The notes: generated by a model not told the origin, from the letters alone. 64,000 nucleotides of DNA from Phenylobacterium sp. J426 (GCF_024699945.1 NZ_JAJOMY010000001.1:2232001-2296000), one strand, 5' to 3'. Positions 29,642 through 39,247 are shown, counted from the stretch's first letter. Numbers and translations: made by a program.

Positions 29642-31880
29642 ATGGAGCTGCGGCGCTTTCAGACGGCCTACGGTGAAATCTGGCTACGGGGCGAGGCGCA
29701 CGCCTTTGACGCCGACACGCCGATCCTGCTGGCGCTCGCACGCGAGTTCGCCACGGACGGCGATGCATTGTTCAGGCTCCAGCCGCACGTCCCGGAAGCA
29801 GGCGTCCTGATCGGGCACATCCCGGGGAACCACTGCCCAGCGCTCCGCGAGATGTCGGTCGAAGCCATCGGCGCGGCCTATTCCGAAGCGATCGAGACGT
29901 TGAACCGGCCCGTCGTCGTGGTGGCGGAATCCGCTGGCGCTCTCGTCGCCCTGGCGATGCGAAGCGCCTGCGTGCGCGGCCAGGTATTGCTGGAGCCCCC
30001 GCTCAGGACCGCAAAGCTCTGGCCGATCATCGAGCTCCTGCGCAGATCTCTCGGCTCCGCCGATCGAGAACTCGTCAACGCCGTGTTCGGCTGCTTCGAG
30101 TCGCGGATCGAGGATCGGGACCACCGCTACCTGCTCGGCGATGTGAGAATTCCGACCCAGGTGTTCTGGGGTGCGATCCCCTTGGGGGGCGCCTCGCCAG
30201 ACCGAGCCCAGCCCAAGCCTCGTGGATGAACCCGAGCGCGCCCTGTTCCGAGCCCACCCCTGGGTCCGGACGGCCGTGGTTCGCGACGCCGGTCATGCGG
30301 TGCTGGCCAAGGGCGGCCGCGCGATCATCCAGGCGTGCAGGCATCTGCTCAAGGACTTCGCGACGCCCTCAGGCGTTCAGGCGGCGCCCTCCCGAAACGA
30401 GCCGGCGGAGCGGGCGCTCGTTCGGCGGATCCCGCTGACGGCGCGGCGTGTCCTGTACGTCGGTGACGCCTCCGCCGCCGTCGAGGCGGAGCTCAGGTCT
30501 GGCCATGCCTGCGTCGACCTGCAGGCCGTACCGGTGGGCAGCCTCCCGGCCAAGGCCGCCGCGTTCGACTGCGTGGCGGTCTCCGACCTGCGTCCCGGGG
30601 ACGTCCCAGGGCTGGCCGCCTTGCTCCAGGACGGGGGCGACCTTGTCGCCGCACTCTCCGCCATGGCTCCGGAAGCCGTCACAGCCCTGCGGACCGAGTT
30701 GGCGCAAGCGGGGCTCAGGGCGATGGCGGTCCACGACCCGAAGCTCGACCATCTGTTGAATGATGCGCGCGGCGACCTGCTGGCGGTCTTCGAAGCGAAC
30801 GTGGTCTCGCAGCCTGTCGTCCTGGCGGCTCGGAAGACCCCCCGCCCGCCGCAGCGGATGCTGGTCCAGCTCGCCGCCTACGCGCCGTTCGGGATGGATA
30901 TCCGGACGCGGTTGCCGCTCGAGGGCATGCGCTCGAGACCGGATGTCGCCGTCGCGCTCTGCGGCGCGCCGGCGATGCTCCTGCCGGCGCCGGCGCACCG
31001 TCCCAAGGTGCTCATCCTGCAACGCCCCACGCGGACAGGGTTCGAGCTGTGGAGACGTGAACTTGCCGACGCGGTGCGCAGGGACTGGATCACGGTCATG
31101 GAGTTCGATGACCACCCTGACCTCATGGCCAGGATGGGCGGAGGCCAGACGGACTGGCGGCTGTTCAGCTTCACCCATGCGGTTCAAACCTCGACGCCGC
31201 CTCTGGAAGAGGCCTTCCGCCCGTGGAACCCGGAGGTGAAGGTCTTCGAGAACGCCGTCTTCGATCTGGGGCCTTTCGCGGACCGTCGGCCGCCGCACAG
31301 GATCTTCTACGGCGGGCTCCGGCGCGGGCCTTTCGCGATGCAGGTCGCCGCGTCGATGCGGCGGGTCGCTGAGGCGTTCCCCCAGGTGCAGTTCGTCGTG
31401 GTCGGCGACCGCGCCATCTTCGACGCGCTCCCCGGCGGCCGGAACGAGTTCCACGATCTGCTGCCTTACGAGCGCTACCTGGAGGTGATGTCGTCCTGCT
31501 CGATCTCGCTGTCTCCGATCGAGGACGCGCCGCTCCTGGCGACGAAGAGCGACGGCAAGTTCCTGGATGCCTCGTCGCGCGGCCTGCTGACCATCGCCTC
31601 GCCGACCGTCTACGACCGCACCATCCGCCATGGCGAGACCGGGCTGATCGCGGAGCGTCTCGAAGACTGGGCCGAGCTGACGATCGAAGCGCTGCGGGAC
31701 GAGTCGGCGCGCGATAGGATCGCGAGGGCGGCCTGGTCCTACGTGCGCGAGCAGCGGATGTTCGCCCATCAGCTGCCCGACCGTATCGAGTGGTACCGCA
31801 GCCTTTGGGAACGCCGCGCCGAACTGACGGCCGGCCTTGTGGCGCGGGTGCCCCGGCTCGGCGCAGAACTGAGCGTCTAG
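29642..31880 (+). CDS. Alpha/beta-hydrolase, methyltransferase-like and glycosyltransferase fusion, one-base frame break
   Basis: After repair of one extra G in the six-G run at 30184-30189 this is a single chain of about 745 residues. Residues 1-235 look like an alpha/beta hydrolase (nucleophile elbow VVVVAESAGALVAL, late histidine VRDAGHAVLAKGG). About 265-400 look like a degenerate class I methyltransferase or Rossmann unit (RRVLYVGDASAAVEAEL), whose motif I lacks the usual glycines. About 405-745 resemble a GT-B glycosyltransferase C-domain (RIFYGGLRRGPFAMQV, then LLATKSDGKFLDASSRGLLT, then HGETGLIAERLEDWAELT). The combination is unusual, and the substrates and cellular role are unknown. 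Confidence 0.7.
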
Positions 31881-32106
31881 GCGAACGCGTCAGCGGACGC
31901 CGGGCCATCGTTCGTCCCCGCGCACGCCCTGCCGCGCCGCGCCCGCGAGCCGCAGCCCTCCCTTCGACTTTCGGCCCGCCGATCAGAACCTCCGGGCGTC
32001 TCACCCATTGGTATTGGTTCACCAGCCCGCTCCATGCGTCCGCCTCGCAACGTCGACTGCGGGATACGCGCGGGTCCGAGCCGCACAAAGCAGAGAGGAT
32101 ATCGCC

Positions 32107-32833
32107 ATGCCTGAGAAGCACCCGAACACTGTGCGCTGGGGTGGTCCAGGCGCCAGCCACGAGGATGCGACGAAGCCGATGCCGGAGCCGCCGCCCGCCC
32201 ATCCGGAAGGCGCCGTCAGCACCAACCCGCGGGTCAGCCAGGTGTCGGGCGGCGGCGGCGAACGTGATGAAAAGCACAGCCACGTCGACGGGATGCGCAG
32301 CTCGAAGTCGCATGCCACCGACAGCCCCAGCCCGACCTCGACCCGCGAGTGGCGGCCGAACCGCTCGCGCAACGACATCGAGCGCGAACGCCAGCGGGAG
32401 GAGGCGGCCGAGCCCCGCAGCTTCGCGGAGGCGCAGGACGAGGCGAGCGATGAGACGGAGGCCGGGGCGCCCGGTTCGGAACGTGGTGTTCAGGTCCTGG
32501 TCAACACGGACAACAACACCCCGGGCGTGGAGCGGCTCGCCGACGCTGTCGAACGCTCGGTCCGCAAGTCGCTGCGCCGCTTCGAAGGACAGCTGACCCA
32601 CATCGAAGTCTTCCTGGCCGACGAGAACGGCTCGAAGAGCGGGCCTGGCGACAAGCGGTGCTCGATCGAGGCGCGGCCGCGGGGCTCCGATCCGCTCGCC
32701 GCGAGCGGTCGGGGCAGCACCATCGAGGATGCCGTCTCCGCGGCCTTGGGGGGCGATGACGCGGGTGCTCGATCGGGAGCTCGGCCGGCGTCGCGATCAC
32801 AAGGGCGGCGAGTCGATACGCGGCAGCTTCTAG
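32107..32833 (+). CDS. HPF/RaiA-family ribosome-associated protein with long disordered N-terminus, one-base frame break
   Basis: The protein has about 241 residues. Residues 1-127 are hydrophilic and probably disordered (PMPEPPPAHPEGAVSTNPRV, then DIERERQREEAAEPRS). Residues 128-241 match the short hibernation-promoting fold (VQVLVNTDNNTPGVERLAD, then LTHIEVFLADENGSKSGPGD, then CSIEARPRGSDPLAASGRG). An extra G in the run at 32748-32753 breaks the frame; repair gives SAALGAMTRVLDRELGRRR and a stop at 32831. HPF-type domains bind the decoding centre of idle ribosomes. No start codon occurs at the domain border, so the extension appears genuine, although a second undetected indel there could join two genes. 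Confidence 0.72.
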
Positions 32834-32852
32834 CCGCCTCCGTCGCAGGTGG

Positions 32853-33161
32853 TCAGGCCGGCTCCAGCCAGCTCAGCCACTTGCGGCGCACGGCGGTGTC
32901 GGGGTCGATCCCGAAGCGGCGGCAGTAGAGCAGCAGCATGCAGAGCACGTCGGCGGCCTCGTCGGCGCGATCCTGTTCGCTGGCCTCGCCACGGCCCCGG
33001 GACGACAGGCGCAGGTGCGCCTGGGCGAGCTCGCCCAGCTCCTCCTGCAGCTTGAGCAGGAACCAGTCGTCGTCGCGGTCGATGCCGTAGTTGCCCGCAT
33101 AGATGTCGGAAATTCGGGCCGCGGCGTCGGAGACCTCGGCGAGGGTCAGCCGCTCGGCCAC
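32853..33161 (-). CDS. MazG-like nucleotide pyrophosphohydrolase
   Basis: This is a protein of about 102 residues with the MazG/all-alpha NTP-pyrophosphatase pattern. The EExxE element is seen in FLLKLQEELGELAQAH, and the ExxD-type element in DRADEAADVLCMLLLYCRRF. Such enzymes hydrolyse (d)NTPs to monophosphates and pyrophosphate. The GTG start lies 2 bases after the thyA stop, so the two are almost certainly co-transcribed. A substrate related to dUTP or dCTP would make sense beside thymidylate synthase, but that is inference. Confidence 0.82.
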   Translation of the reverse strand: MAERLTLAEVSDAAARISDIYAGNYGIDRDDDWFLLKLQEELGELAQAHLRLSSRGRGEASEQDRADEAADVLCMLLLYCRRFGIDPDTAVRRKWLSWLEPA

Positions 33162-33163
33162 CT

Positions 33164-34024
33164 TCAGACCGCGATCGGCGCCGGGATCGACGGATGCGCC
33201 TGATAGCCCTCGAGCTTGAAGTCCTCGTAGTCGAAGCCGAACAGGTCGGTTCTCGGCGCGAGGGTCAGGCGGGGCAGGGGCAGCGGCTCGCGGCTGAGCT
33301 GCAGCCGGGCCTGGTCGAGGTGGTTCATGTAGAGGTGGGCGTCGCCCAGCGTGTGCACGAACTCGCCGGGCTCGTAGCCTGCGACCTGCGCCATCATCAG
33401 GGTCAGCAGGGCGTAGCTGGCGATGTTGAAGGGCACGCCCAGGAAGACGTCGGCCGAGCGCTGGTAGAGCTGGCACGAGAGGCGCTTCACGCCGTCCTTG
33501 TCGGGAGCGACGAAGAACTGGAACAGGCAGTGGCAGGGCGGCAGCGCCATGTCTTCCACCTCGGCCGGGTTCCAGGCCGAGACGATGTGGCGGCGGCTGT
33601 CGGGGTTGGTCTTCAGGCTCTGCACCACGGCGGCGATCTGGTCGATCACGCGGCCGTCGGGCGCGGCCCACGAGCGCCACTGCTTGCCATAGACGGGGCC
33701 CAGCTCGCCTGTGTCATCGGCCCACTCGTCCCAGATGGAAACGCCCCGCTCCTGCAGCCAGCGGACGTTCGTGTCGCCCCGCAGGAACCACAGCAGTTCC
33801 AGGATGATCGACTTGCGGTGCAGCTTCTTCGTGGTGAGGAGCGGGAAGCCCTTGGTGAGGTCGAAGCGCATCTGCCGCCCGAACACGCCCAGCGTGCCCG
33901 TGCCAGTACGATCGCCGCGCTGGGCGCCGTTGGCCAGGATGTCGGCGAGCAGGTCCAGGTACTGACGCTCCGGATGGTCCGGAGCGGCCTGGTAGCGGTC
34001 GGCGATGGAGACGTGCGCGTTCAT
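33164..34024 (-). CDS. thyA: Thymidylate synthase
   Basis: This is a 286-residue enzyme that methylates dUMP to dTMP using methylene-tetrahydrofolate, producing dihydrofolate for FolA. Motifs are [39 protein letters not shown], the active-site Cys164 in [31 protein letters not shown] for nucleotide binding, and the C-terminal [21 protein letters not shown] region. It ends directly before the MazG-like gene. folA, which is often adjacent in relatives, lies about 8 kb away here. Confidence 0.97.
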   Translation of the reverse strand: MNAHVSIADRYQAAPDHPERQYLDLLADILANGAQRGDRTGTGTLGVFGRQMRFDLTKGFPLLTTKKLHRKSIILELLWFLRGDTNVRWLQERGVSIWDEWADDTGELGPVYGKQWRSWAAPDGRVIDQIAAVVQSLKTNPDSRRHIVSAWNPAEVEDMALPPCHCLFQFFVAPDKDGVKRLSCQLYQRSADVFLGVPFNIASYALLTLMMAQVAGYEPGEFVHTLGDAHLYMNHLDQARLQLSREPLPLPRLTLAPRTDLFGFDYEDFKLEGYQAHPSIPAPIAV

Positions 34025-34187
34025 GGAAGATCAAAGGTCGCCCACGAAGTGATTCGCGAATAGGCGCCTTGCAGCCGCGGTCCACAGGCGGGGCGCGTCC
34101 GTCCCCACATTACGAACTCACAACTTGGCGTAGCGAGGATCTTTGGCTAAAGGCGACGATCCAGTTTTTAATGTAGGTCCGGATAAC

Positions 34188-34427
34188 ATGTTCGCTTCGA
34201 CGCTGCTCGCCCTTGCCCTGTTCGCCGCGCCGGAGGCCGCCGCCGCCAACGCTGGCGCCGCCGCGCCGGCCGCCCAGGCCCAGCCGGCCGCTGAGGCCAA
34301 GCCGAAGAAGACGTGCGTGAAGCAGCCGGAAGTCTCGGGTTCGCGGCTGGCCAAGAAGGTGTGCGTCACCGAGACGCCGAAGGCCGCGCCGGCCGACGCC
34401 AAGGCCGAGGACAAGCCGGCGGCCTGA
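34188..34427 (+). CDS. Small exported Ala/Pro/Lys-rich protein
   Basis: This is a protein of about 79 residues from ATG 34188. A short signal peptide (MFASTLLALALFAAPEAAAA) is followed by an Ala/Pro linker, a small Lys/Cys segment (PKKTCVKQPEVSGSRLAKKV) with two cysteines, and a charged tail. Similar short periplasmic proteins are common in Caulobacterales and have no known function. It lies divergent from thyA and convergent with the DUF924 gene. The frame is open upstream to 34143, but the signal peptide supports the later start. Confidence 0.6.
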   Translation: MFASTLLALALFAAPEAAAANAGAAAPAAQAQPAAEAKPKKTCVKQPEVSGSRLAKKVCVTETPKAAPADAKAEDKPAA

Positions 34428-34442
34428 CCGCCGCTCGCCGGC

Positions 34443-34985
34443 TCAGCCGGCGAAGCCGCCCTCGTCGAGGAACGTCTGCTCCTCCGGTGTCGTGACCCGG
34501 CCGAGCGCCGGGTTGCGGTGCGGGAAGCGTCCGAAGCGGACGATGATGTCGCGATGGATCTCGGCCCATTTCAGCGTCTCGGGATCGCCCAGCTCTCGCG
34601 CCAGCGCCACCGCGCGGTCCTGGTCGGACGGATCCTCGGAATGCTCGAAGGGCAGCAGGAAGAACTGTCCGAACGGAACCTCGCACGAGAGGTGCCATCC
34701 CTGCTCGACGGCGCGCCGCGCCGCCGCCCGGGCCTTGGGATCGGTGGCGAAGGCGTGGGCTGAGCCGCGGTAGAGGTTGCGCGGAAACTGATCCAGCAGC
34801 AGGAGCAGGGCCAGGGCGCCCTCCGAGGTCTCGGCCCAGGCGTCGTACTCCCCGCGGGCCGCCGCATGGTGGGTGGGCTCGAACCGCAGCCGGATGGCCT
34901 CGTCGAAGGCGGCGTTGCGAGCGTACCACTTGGCCGGGCCGGCGTTGCGCCAGAACCCGATGATGTCGTGCGGCGTCGCGACCAA
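34443..34985 (-). CDS. DUF924 family protein
   Basis: This is a protein of about 180 residues with the DUF924 helical fold. Landmarks are PHDIIGFWRNAGPAKWYARN at the start, ALALLLLLDQFPRNLYRGSA, GQFFLLPFEHSEDPSDQD and IVRFGRFPHRNPALGR. The family is related in fold to TPR-like proteins and has no proven function. A TTG at 34985 gives a natural start just before the conserved PHDIIGFW. The frame is open back to an ATG at 35051, but those 22 residues look non-coding. It is convergent with the small exported protein. Confidence 0.85.
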   Translation of the reverse strand: MVATPHDIIGFWRNAGPAKWYARNAAFDEAIRLRFEPTHHAAARGEYDAWAETSEGALALLLLLDQFPRNLYRGSAHAFATDPKARAAARRAVEQGWHLSCEVPFGQFFLLPFEHSEDPSDQDRAVALARELGDPETLKWAEIHRDIIVRFGRFPHRNPALGRVTTPEEQTFLDEGGFAG

Positions 34986-35135
34986 GGCTCTCGATCCCTC
35001 ATGCTCATGATCTGAACCGGGACAGTTGGGCGGAAGCGCCGGCTTGTTCAAGCGCGGTTCAGCCGGGGAGGCGGCATACTGGCGGCGAGAGGGAAGCTGC
35101 GGCCTGCGGTTTGCAGGTCGTCACGAGTGATGGCC

Positions 35136-36114
35136 ATGAACACCAAGACGATGACCGCGCTGGCGGCGTTGATGCTGGCGGCGACGAGCCTGCCGGCGGC
35201 GGCCCAGGAGCGCGGCGACCGCGGACCCCGCGGCGAAGGGCGCGCGGAATCCCGCCAGGAATGGCGGCAGGAACGTCGCTCCGAAGGCGGCGAGCGCCGT
35301 CGCGAGTGGACCGGCGGCGAGCGTAGCCGGGCGTCGCAGGCTCGCGCGGCGCCGCAGGCCGCGGAGGCGCCGCGAGCGCCCGGAGCCCGCCCAGGCGCCT
35401 CGCGCCCGGCGTGCGGGCGACGACGGTCAGGACATGTGGCGTGGCGACCGCCAGCGCGGCGGCCCCGACATGAACCGGCCCGGCCGTTGGGTGGACCGCG
35501 AAGGCGACGACCGCACCAACGCCTCGCCTGCAGACCGCGCCGATCGGCAGGACCGCGACGGGGCGCGTGATGCGCAACGCTGGAACGGCGGCAATGTGCA
35601 GTGGGACGGCCGTCAGATCCGCGACGGGGCGCAGCGTGACCCCTCCCGGGACGGCGACCGCCGCTGGGAGGGCAACCGTGACGGCCGGCGCGACGGAGAC
35701 CGGCGCTGGGATGACGGCCGGCGTGATCGCGATGGCGACCGGCGCGGGTGGGACGGCCGCTGGAGCCGCGACGACCGCGACCGCTGGGATCGTCATGACC
35801 GTGACCGCGACCGTCGGCGCGGCGATCGGGCGTACTGGAGCCAGGGCCGCTATCCGTTCAGCTATCACAGCACGCGTCGGTACCGCGGGCCGGCGTGGAT
35901 CGCGCCGTCCGGCTTCTACCTGCGCACATGGAGCTACGGCGACTACCTCCCGTGGGGCTGGTATGGCGCGAGCTATCGGCTGAACGACTGGTGGTCCTAC
36001 GGCCTGCCGTGGCCGCCTCCCGGCTACGACTGGGTCCGCAACGGGCCCGACGTGTTGCTCGTCGACCGCTTCACCGGCCGCATCGTTCAGGTCGTCCGGA
36101 TGGTCTTCTGGTAG
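35136..36114 (+). CDS. RcnB-like exported protein with long Arg/Asp repeat region, one-base frame break
   Basis: This is a protein of about 325 residues. It has a signal peptide (MNTKTMTALAALMLAATSLP), a very long R/D/G/W repeat region with units such as RDGDRRWEGNRDGRR and RRDRDGDRRGWDGRWSRDD (about residues 80-230), and a C-terminal RcnB module ending GYDWVRNGPDVLLVD and VVRMVFW. An extra base near 35379-35381 breaks the frame, and repair joins APRAPE to PAQAPRARRAGDD. The alternating charge suggests an extended polyampholyte. Metal homeostasis is known for enterobacterial RcnB only. A smaller paralogue lies at 18364-18876. Confidence 0.75.
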
Positions 36115-36118
36115 ACGG

Positions 36119-36589
36119 CTAGAGATAGCCCAGCGCCCGGAGCTCGGCGATCGAGCTCCGGGCGTTCTTGTGATGCACGAACCGGCCGCCGGCCGCCTCC
36201 CAGAGGTGACGGTGCTTGTCCCGGTCGTCGACGAGGACATCGCCCGAATGGCAGTGCTCGCGCTTCAGGGCGGCCATGGTGGTGATCACTTCCACACCCG
36301 GGAACCAGCGCTCGGCCCAGCGGCGCTTCTGGGGCTCGGCCCAGTTGCCGCGCGGGAGGCCCGTGAGGATGATCGGGTTCTGGTCCTTCACGGCGTCGTA
36401 GAGCTCGAAGGCGTCGGGCATCGGCTCGAGATTGGCGAAGAAGTCCGGCGCGGTGGCCAGGCGCTTCCAGAACAGGCCGGGATTGTAACGCTTCTCGAAG
36501 GTGCGCGGCGGCATGCCGAGGATGGCCTCGGCGCCCTTGTCGAAATCGGCGAGCACGCCGTCGCAGTCGAGATAGATCTGTTTCCGCAT
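36119..36589 (-). CDS. HAD-superfamily 5'(3')-deoxyribonucleotidase-like protein
   Basis: This is a 156-residue HAD-fold phosphatase. Motif I is YLDCDGVLADFD with nucleophile Asp8 and acid Asp10, motif II is PIILTGLPRG, and motif III/IV is DVLVDDRDKH. The MPPRTFEKRYNP cap resembles the mitochondrial-type 5'(3')-deoxynucleotidases that remove phosphate from dUMP or dTMP. ATG 36589 follows the Zur-like gene on the same strand by 16 bases, so they may share a transcript. Any tie to zinc is unproven, and the reaction is inferred from the fold only. Confidence 0.82.
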   Translation of the reverse strand: MRKQIYLDCDGVLADFDKGAEAILGMPPRTFEKRYNPGLFWKRLATAPDFFANLEPMPDAFELYDAVKDQNPIILTGLPRGNWAEPQKRRWAERWFPGVEVITTMAALKREHCHSGDVLVDDRDKHRHLWEAAGGRFVHHKNARSSIAELRALGYL

Positions 36590-36605
36590 CAGCCGCTGGA
36601 AACGC

Positions 36606-37088
36606 TCAATGCTCGCGGCAGGCTCCGCAGAGGCCGCGGGCTTCCAGGGTGACCGAGCGCACCGCATAGCCGGCCCGCCGCGCCGCTTCGAGCTGAGGGC
36701 CGAAATCGGGGTCGAACTCCTGCGCCGCGCCGCAGCACTCACAGATCAGGAAGGCTGCGGCGTGTCCGCCCTCGATGCGGCAGGGAACGTAGGCGTTCAG
36801 ACTTTCGATCCGGTGGGCGAAGCCCAGCCGCTCCAGGAACTCGAGCGCGCGGTAGACCGTCGGCGGCTTGGCGGGCTCGCCGGTCTGGCCGAAGGCGGCG
36901 ATCAGGTCGTAGGCCTTCAGCGGACCTTCCGAAGCCAGCAGCAGCTCCAGGACCCGGCGCCGCGGCGGCGTGAGCCGCTCCTGGGTCTCCGCGCACTTGG
37001 CCTCGGCCGCGCCCAGCGCCTGCCGCAGCGCCTGGCCGCTCAGCGCCTCGTGGGTGTCGTGTTCGTGTTCGCAGTGCTGATGCGACAT
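36606..37088 (-). CDS. zur: Fur-family zinc regulator (Zur-like)
   Basis: This is a 160-residue Fur-family repressor with a winged-helix N-domain (RLTPPRRRVLELLLASEGPL, then KPPTVYRALEFLERLGFAHR) and a metal-binding dimerisation domain with HAAAFLICECCG and LCGACREH. The two CxxC pairs are the structural zinc site. The N-terminus MSHQHCEHEHDTHE is His-rich. Identification as Zur rather than Fur rests on the divergent ZnuD-like receptor and the Zur-type palindrome between them. ATG 37088 is the natural start. The HAD-fold gene lies downstream on the same strand. Confidence 0.82.
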   Translation of the reverse strand: MSHQHCEHEHDTHEALSGQALRQALGAAEAKCAETQERLTPPRRRVLELLLASEGPLKAYDLIAAFGQTGEPAKPPTVYRALEFLERLGFAHRIESLNAYVPCRIEGGHAAAFLICECCGAAQEFDPDFGPQLEAARRAGYAVRSVTLEARGLCGACREH

Positions 37089-37138
37089 GGCTCTTGAGCT
37101 AACCCGGTTCCGAAGGGGCGGCAATGGCTTGACGGCTC

Positions 37139-37156
37139 GTTATGTTATTTCATAAC
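37139..37156. promoter_or_regulatory. Zur-type operator
   Basis: GTTATGTTATTTCATAAC is a near-palindrome (7 of 9 pairs) rich in the GTTAT and ATAAC ends typical of Zur boxes. It sits between the divergent zur-like gene (starting 37088) and the receptor gene (starting 37194), where it could repress both when zinc is plentiful. Confidence 0.7.
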
Positions 37157-37193
37157 AGTGCAACCTTGTTTCAAGTCGAGGTGTTTCTTGCCG

Positions 37194-39221
37194 ATGTCGC
37201 GGACGTTCCTTCTCGCCACCGCCGCCGCCCTCGCGATCGCCCCGAGCGCCGTCGCCCAGACGAAGGAGGTGCAGGAGGTCGTGGTCACCGCCGCGCCCTA
37301 CGCCGTGACTCTGGACTCCGCCACCACCAGCGTCGACATCCTGAAGCGGGACGAGCTGGACCAGGCGCCGGCCGGCGGCCTCGGCGACGTCCTGGCGGGT
37401 GTCGCAGGCGTGCGCTCCAGCGCCTTCGGGCCGGGCGCCAGCCGCCCGGTGATCCGCGGTCTGTCGGGCCCGCGCGTCCTGGTGCTCTCGAACGGACTGG
37501 GCCAGGTGGACGCCAGCGCGCTGTCGCCGGACCACGCGGTCGCCACCGATCCCCAGGAAGCCGAGCGTATCGAGGTGCTGCGCGGGCCGTCCGCGCTGGC
37601 GTACGGCGGCTCCGCCATCGGCGGGGTGGTGAACATCATCGACGATCGGATCGCCGATGCGCCCCTCGCTGGCGTGCAGGGTCGGCTACTGGCGTCGGGC
37701 TCCAGCGTTGACGACGGCTGGCAGACCTCGGGTGCGCTGCGGGCCGGTGTCGGCAACTGGGTGCTGAGCCTCGACGGCGTCCGGCGCAAGACAGAGGACT
37801 ACGAGGTCCCGACCGCGCCGGAGTCGCGGCGGATGACCGAGTCCGAAGGTGAGGCGTGGGGCGGTCCCGTGTCGGGCAAGGTCGAGAACACCTTCACCGA
37901 CCTAAAAGTCTATGGCGCGGGCGTGTCCTACGTGGGTGATCGCGGCTACCTGGGCCTGTCGGTCAAGCGGACCGAGACGGATTACGGCGTTCCGGGTCAC
38001 GCACACGAGCATGATCACGCGCATGACGGGGAGGACGAACATGACGAGGCCGAAGAGGCCGCTGTCGCCATCGACCTCAAGCAGACCCGCTATGACCTGC
38101 GCGGCGAGTACCGGATCGACCTCGGCCCGTTCGAGACAGTGCGCTTCGCCGGCGGGTACGCGGACTATACCCACAAGGAGCTGGAGGACGACGAGATCGG
38201 CACCCAGTTCTCCTCCGAGGGCTGGGAAGGCCGCCTCGAGCTGATCCAGCCGAACCGCAACGGCTGGCAGGGCGCCTTGGGTTTCCAGGCGCTCAAGCGG
38301 GACTTCGAGGCGGTCGGCGAGGAGGCTTTCGTGCCGCCGACCAAGACCACGGAATTCGGCGTCTTCACGCTCCAGCGTTACGACCAGGACCGTTGGGGCA
38401 TGGAAGGCGGCCTGCGGCTGGAAACGCGGAAGCTGGAAAGCCCCGGTGAGGAGCGCGACTTCACCGCCATCTCGGGCTCGCTCGGCGGCTTCATCCGGCC
38501 TGCGGACGGCTGGTTCTTTGCGCTCAGCGGTTCCCGGACCGAGCGGGCGCCGTCGCAGGAAGAACTGTTCGCCGACGGCCCGCACCCGGCGACGCGGGCT
38601 TATGAGCGCGGTGACGCAGACCTCGACGCCGAAGTTTCGTACTCCCTTGATCTGACGGGCCACTACGGCGCAGGCGCGTGGGACGTGGACGCCCATGTTT
38701 TCGCGGCCAAGTACGAGGGCTTCATCGACCTGCGGCCAACGGGCGATGAGGACGAGGACTCCCACCTGCCGATCCACCAGTTCGTGCAGACCGACGCCAC
38801 CTTCTACGGCGCCGAGCTCGAGGGCTCGTACAGGCTCTGGGAAGACGGCGCCCGCAGCTTCCGGCTGGAAGCGAGCGCCGACTATGTCCACGGCAAGACC
38901 GACCTCGGTCCGCCCGCGCGCATCCCGCCCTGGTCTGTGGCCGGGCGGGGCGTGTTCGAAGGCGGCTGGTGGACGGGGCGGCTCGAGGTGCGGCGCGTCG
39001 GCGGTCAGAACCGCGTTGCCGAGTTCGAGCTGCCGACTGACGGCTACACCATGCTGAATGCGTCGCTGGCCTTCCGGCCGCTCAAGGACCGGGACTTCAG
39101 GGTTTTCGTCGAAGGCCGCAACCTGACGGACGTCGAAGCGCGCGAGCACGCCTCGTTCCTCAAGGACATCGCGCCGCTGCCGGGCCGCAACGTGCGGGTC
39201 GGCATGGGCTATCGCTTCTAG
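37194..39221 (+). CDS. TonB-dependent zinc receptor (ZnuD-like)
   Basis: This is a 675-residue outer-membrane receptor with a signal peptide (RTFLLATAAALAIAPSAVAQ), the TonB-side motif VQEVVVTAAPY, and a plug with GPGASRPVIRGLSGPRVLVL, EAERIEVLRGPSALAYGGSA and GGVVNIIDD. The barrel ends RNVRVGMGYRF. A loop in the first part carries PGHAHEHDHAHDGEDEHDEA, a histidine- and acid-rich stretch as in ZnuD zinc receptors. Together with the Zur-type site and the Zur-like regulator, this supports zinc import across the outer membrane. ATG 37194 is chosen because the signal peptide starts there. Confidence 0.88.
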   Translation: MSRTFLLATAAALAIAPSAVAQTKEVQEVVVTAAPYAVTLDSATTSVDILKRDELDQAPAGGLGDVLAGVAGVRSSAFGPGASRPVIRGLSGPRVLVLSNGLGQVDASALSPDHAVATDPQEAERIEVLRGPSALAYGGSAIGGVVNIIDDRIADAPLAGVQGRLLASGSSVDDGWQTSGALRAGVGNWVLSLDGVRRKTEDYEVPTAPESRRMTESEGEAWGGPVSGKVENTFTDLKVYGAGVSYVGDRGYLGLSVKRTETDYGVPGHAHEHDHAHDGEDEHDEAEEAAVAIDLKQTRYDLRGEYRIDLGPFETVRFAGGYADYTHKELEDDEIGTQFSSEGWEGRLELIQPNRNGWQGALGFQALKRDFEAVGEEAFVPPTKTTEFGVFTLQRYDQDRWGMEGGLRLETRKLESPGEERDFTAISGSLGGFIRPADGWFFALSGSRTERAPSQEELFADGPHPATRAYERGDADLDAEVSYSLDLTGHYGAGAWDVDAHVFAAKYEGFIDLRPTGDEDEDSHLPIHQFVQTDATFYGAELEGSYRLWEDGARSFRLEASADYVHGKTDLGPPARIPPWSVAGRGVFEGGWWTGRLEVRRVGGQNRVAEFELPTDGYTMLNASLAFRPLKDRDFRVFVEGRNLTDVEAREHASFLKDIAPLPGRNVRVGMGYRF

Positions 39222-39247
39222 AAGAAGAGACGACCCCAAAAGAACTA

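Noticed and set aside
31881..32106. A possible small minus-strand gene of 69 codons in the gap before the HPF gene
   Set aside because: Its composition is random-looking, with no ribosome site or recognisable pattern. The gap otherwise shows only the upstream region of the HPF gene.
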